DNA of 64,000 nt from positions 1,751,001 to 1,815,000 of the forward strand of contig NC_085922.1 in the NCBI RefSeq assembly GCF_035222485.1, read 5' to 3'. The notes below the pieces were generated by a model. It was not told the DNA's origin. It saw only the letters and a program-made list of their open reading frames with translations, and did no database searches. The translations under genes and the position numbers were made by a program. Positions 60,033 to 64,000 of the stretch are shown one piece after another. Source of the stretch: Podospora pseudoanserina. Lineage: Eukaryota; Ascomycota; Sordariomycetes; Sordariales; Podosporaceae. Position 1 is the first letter of the stretch. Every line of letters starts with the position of its first letter.

Positions 60033-61745
60033 CTCGTCGTTGTGTTCGAGCCAACGGCGCTTCTCGGCCCGCCTGACGTTGTACCTGCGCTGCCGGTCGC
60101 GTGTTTTCTCGTTGTATTCCCGTTCCCGCTCCCGTTGTTTGTCGCCGGCCTTGTACTCGGCTAGTTCGTACTCTTCTCCAACGGTACTGCTACTGCTGCT
60201 CCCTCCTCTGACAAGAAGGTCCGAGGTTTTGTGTGGTCGACGGGCTTCTTGTGGTGCGTAAAGAGAGGAGGGGACCTCCTGAAAGGCGGATGGGGGTGTA
60301 ATTTTCAAAGATGTTGCCTTGACGGCATGCTGTGCAAAACAAAAGAAGGGGAGTTTTCTACAGCAAGGAAACGGGAACTGGGCGCAGAGATAAACCCATT
60401 GTGTCGGGTGGATGCAGCCATCGCCGTCATTCCGAGGACCCCCAGTGGTCCAGCGCTCAGGGCTGTCCCCACCAACCCGCGGCGCGGTCCACCAGCCTGT
60501 TGGTCTAGAATCTTGGAACGGTTTCTGGCACTATCAGACGAGGAGGATACAGAGGGTGTGTAATTTACTGTGTTTTTTCTGTCTAGAAATCGCACATTAG
60601 AAGTGTAGATTTAAAACAAGAGAGATGTTCTCGATATATATTTTTTTTTTTTGGAATTGGAGAACTTCTCCTACAAGACCCCTATGACTTGCTGGAACAT
60701 GTTCACCTCTTCTCCATGTTGCAATGACGACGTTTTTTGTACAGCTCCAGACGAACAGGCATTATGTGCTTCTGCAAGCCGTTTGTGTAACCAAGAACAG
60801 AACTTGTGCATTTTTTGGGCAAAGCTACACCCGGCAGCATGAGAGGAACTCAGTCAACCGAGAGAGATGGAAGAGAGGCTGATGCTTTCTCGCCACATTC
60901 TGGCTCAAGGTTTGCTCTCTTCAGGCGTTTGAAACCTTCGTTGCCAACACTGACCGGAAAGTGTGGCTGCCACAGTGTGGGAGAACCTTGACGGCTCACC
61001 CCAGTTCTCAGGGTTGTCAGTCGCAATGTTGAAGCACAAACCTCCCCATGATTCAAGTTCAGAGACACTTTCTATCTTCACTATGATACCCTTTGAATTG
61101 AGTACGCTCTGTTATACAGAATACCGCCTGTAACCTTGGCCCAGAAAATCAAAATACCCGCCAAGCGTCTGTTACGTACTTTTTAGTGAGCATCACGAAT
61201 GGTGACAGTCTCATCTCAGCTCTGGTACGCTGTGACTAATAAGATATCATTTGTATTTACCCCTTTTCACTGCCTCTCCTCCCCTCAATAGCCCTATTGC
61301 TTGCCTGCTGCGAGGTGAAGTGTCATAAAAGTACGGAGTATTTAGTCCTGTCCAAGATACGTCATCAACCCTAACCCTTATCACGCCCGCGCAATCACCT
61401 GCTGTCGCGCGAGCTATGCCTGACCTCCAACATTGCGCGTCATTCGCAGCTCTGGAGGTGTCTATTTTCTGTCTCTTCTACCGTGTTATAGCCTCCTCCG
61501 TCGCAGCTCCATGGCCCTCAAGTCTCCGCATTGATCCATCAGATTGTTGGGGGAAGCTGTTCTGTTCCTCTGGATATCGATGCTGTACATCCCCTCTCCA
61601 CCGCCGCGCCAGCTCAACACAGCGAGGAAGCTGGGTATCAATCTCCGCCCGGGACAGCTTACACCGCAACCGCAAACCTATTACCACATCTCGCGCCCGG
61701 CGCGGCGCGCAAACACACACACAATAATAATAGCCGTCCGCCACG
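60033..61745. promoter_or_regulatory. Divergent promoter region between the transporter and vam6
   Basis: About 1.7 kb. The left part (60033-60308) is an in-frame extension of the transporter, either leader or extra N-terminus. The rest holds a T run at about 60640 and the pyrimidine-rich vam6 leader with ACACAC and AATAAT repeats just before its ATG. No other gene seen. Confidence 0.4.
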
Positions 61746-64000
61746 ATGCTGTCCGCATTCACGGCTCGGCCCATCATCGAGCTCAAGCAGCGGGACAAGT
61801 CCAAGATTGAGTCCATCTTGGCTTATGGTACACAGCTTCCTTACCACTGATCTACGGGCATCTACTAATTCATATATTGACAGGCGACCGCGTGCTCGTC
61901 GGCCTCAACACTGGCTCCCTTCGAATCTACCGAGTAAACGACATCCCACCACCATCCGATCCCCCAAACCACCCCCCCTCCCAAGCCTCCACCAGCCAAC
62001 CCTCCCACGATGAACCCCCCACCACCACCACCACCACCACCACCCCAAAACCAACCGACCTCCTCCGCGAGGTAGAAAAGTTCTCCCCCCGCGCCATCGA
62101 GCAGCTGGCCATCATCAAAGGAGCCAACACGCTAGTCTCCCTCTCAAACTACACCGTCTCCCTCCACGACCTCCAAACCTTCTCCCCCATCGAAGCCCCC
62201 CTCTCCAAAACAAAAAACGCCTCCACCTTCGCCGTAACAAGCAACGTAGTCCAGGACCCGTCAACAGGCGTCCCAGAGATCATCTCCAGGCTTGCCGTGG
62301 CTGTAAAACGCCGGTTGTTGCTCTGGTCATGGCAGGAGAGCGAGCTATCCCCCGATGTCACCGAGATACTACTCTCGGAATCAATCCGGTCACTAACCTG
62401 GGCAAACGCCACCAAGATCGTCTGCGGCATGAACGGCGGGTTTGTCATTGTAGACGTGGAGACGGGAAGTATAGAGGATATCGTCGGGCCAGGGGCGATC
62501 GGGACGACGGGAGGGGGGGGTGGGACGGGACGTTTCGGGTCGGTGAGCGCTACTGGGATGTCGTATATGGGATTGGGGAGTTACATCCCTAAGCCACTGT
62601 CTACCAAGCTCGCGGAGGGCGGGTTGTTGCTCGCAAAGGACATCAACACTTTATTCATTGACGATTCCGGGAGGGCGCTGGAGAAGCATCAGATCCCGTG
62701 GCAGTCTGCGCCCGAGTCGATCGGGTACAGCTATCCATACATTCTGGCTCTGCAGCCGCCGGTGAAGGGGACGCTGGAGGTGCGCAACCCTGACACGCTG
62801 AGTCTACTGCAGACGATCAGTCTCCCTGGTGCGGCGGCTCTGCACTTCCCCCCACCGACGGTTAGTGTCCAGCACACGGGCAAGGGATTCCACGTCCTGA
62901 GCGATAGGGCAGTGTGGAAAATGGAAGCGACGGATTACGACTCGCAGATTGACGAGCTGGTCAAGAACGGGAGGCTGGACGAAGCGATCAGTGTGCTCGG
63001 CATGCTGGAGGACGCCTTGTTGAAGAATAAGACTGAGACTATGAGGGAGGTCAAGATGCTAAAGGCGGAGGTGCTGTTTAAGCAAAAGAAATACAGGGAG
63101 TCGATGGACCTGTTCAGTGAAGACGAGGTGGATGCCCCGCCGGAAAGAGTCTTGAAGTTGTTTCCCAGGATTATTGCGGGGGATTTGTCGGGCGTGGAGG
63201 AGCAGGAGGAGCAGGAGGAGCAGGAGGAGGAGGAGGAGGAGGAGGAGGAGGAGGAGAAGAAGAAGAAGAAGAAGGATGATTCTGATCATGAGGGGAGTAC
63301 AGTTGGGAAGCACTCGGAGCCGGAGGTTGTCGCCTCTCCTCCCAAGGCTGGCGGAGGGGGAGGAGGGGGGTTTGCAAAGTATCTGATGGGACATCGGAAG
63401 CAACAGCTTAATCCTGAGACTGCTTCTGTCGCCTCTTCGCGGCGGACAACACAGGATGATGACGCGGCTAGTGTTAGGGGGCGATCAAGCGAGGACCATC
63501 ACGCACAGGAGGAGAAGGAAAAGGATTTGAAGAATGCGGTTCTGGAACTGAATTCTTATCTTGCTGGTGCCAGGGCGAGGTTGCAGAGGGTGATTGATCC
63601 TGCTACGGGGAAACTGAAGCCGGGGAGAGCCCGGTCGGAGATGCTCTCTGCCTCCCAGACGGCTGCTCAGGAGGATCTGACGCTTTCTTCGCGGCAGGTG
63701 GATGAGTCGGAGTTGCAGCTCGCGGCGGAGCTGCAGCACACGTTCAAGATTGTGGACACGACGCTGTTTAGGGCGTTCATGTACTCGCGTCCGCAGCTGG
63801 CGAGCTCGCTGTTTCGGATACCGAATTTTTGCGATCCGGATGTGGTGAATGAGAGGTTGGTGGAGCATAATCGATTCAATGAGCTGGTTGACTTTTTCTA
63901 TGGCAAGAAGCTTCATCGGGAGGCGTTGAATCTCTTGAGGAAGTTTGGGAGCTGTCCGGAGCCGGATGAGGCGGCGCCGGGCTTGCATGGGCCGCAGAGG
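61746..64000 (+). CDS. vam6: Vam6/Vps39, HOPS tethering subunit, partial (C-terminus off the right edge)
   Basis: Exon 1 (61746-61827) reads MLSAFTARPIIELKQRDKSK then IESILAYG. The 56 nt intron has a CTACTAAT branch and ACAG end. Exon 2 continues DRVLVGLNTGSLRIYRVND to the window edge. The N-terminal CNH/citron-type domain is seen (IIKGANTLVSLSNYTVSLHD, RLAVAVKRRLLLWSWQ, GLLLAKDINTLFIDDSGRAL), then the Vps39 helical repeats (DYDSQIDELVKNGRLDEAIS, DTTLFRAFMYSRPQLASSLF). Vps39 links the Rab Ypt7 to HOPS for vacuole fusion. Two low-complexity insertions are notable: poly-Thr near residue 75, and a Glu/Lys run near 465 followed by a Gly run. The C-terminal RING-like zinc site lies outside the window. 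Confidence 0.93.
63194..63275 (+). repeat. GAG/AAG trinucleotide run inside vam6
   Basis: About 25 GAG, CAG and AAG triplets encode a Glu/Gln then Lys run. It is in frame and sits in a loop between helical repeats, so it is tolerated but likely length-variable. Confidence 0.9.

Noticed and set aside
61531-62013. 160-codon plus-strand frame overlapping the vam6 start
   Set aside because: Runs through the leader and exon 1 in the wrong phase. The Vps39 frame is clear.

Overview
The window looks like nuclear DNA of a filamentous ascomycete, most likely a Sordariomycete (probably Sordariales). Introns are short (about 50-80 nt) with GTRNGT donors, CTRAC/CTAAC-type branch sites and YAG acceptors. 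The proteins are typical of this group: a Chp1-like chromodomain protein, a Clr3/HDA-1 deacetylase with an Arb2 domain, a Pex14/17-like peroxin, a DUF4050-like protein and an SPX-SLC13 phosphate transporter. No rRNA, tRNA, CRISPR array or intact transposase was seen.

Left conserved block (1-19.9 kb): a partial chromodomain protein (minus, running off the left edge), Rab11 (five exons), Rpf2 (three exons), an F-box-like protein (two exons), class II histone deacetylase HDA-1 (three exons), a serine/threonine-rich orphan whose reading frame breaks near its 3' end, an SR/RD-rich nuclear-type protein, and GAPDH (minus, with a 5'-UTR intron).

Middle accessory block (about 20.5-47.4 kb): a gene-poor stretch of roughly 27 kb between housekeeping genes. 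It holds two miniature inverted-repeat DNA elements. One has 9-11 bp target duplications (Mutator-like) and the other has a perfect 8 bp duplication and CAG-starting ends (hAT-like). It also holds a decayed cluster of minus-strand paralogues sharing a short first exon and a C-terminal motif close to YTDKILHIKKEMG, one intact gene joining a Myb/SANT-like helix region to a GIY-YIG nuclease fold (33275-34618), a broken relic with a PD-(D/E)XK-like E-x-K motif, and a decayed gene with repeated LPWD...NMxDILKDI units.

Right conserved block (47.4-64 kb): an INO80-type PAPA-1 subunit (Ies2-like, minus), a Pex14/Pex33-like peroxin (plus), a DUF4050-like protein (plus), a nitrilase (minus, three exons), a low-affinity phosphate transporter with an SPX domain (minus) and the N-terminal part of Vam6/Vps39 (plus, running off the right edge).

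Two heterochromatin factors, the chromodomain protein and HDA-1, lie about 7.5 kb apart. The most unusual object is the Myb/SANT plus GIY-YIG gene in the accessory block. Exon limits were derived by eye from splice signals and frame. For the multi-exon genes given as firm models, the exon sums are divisible by three.
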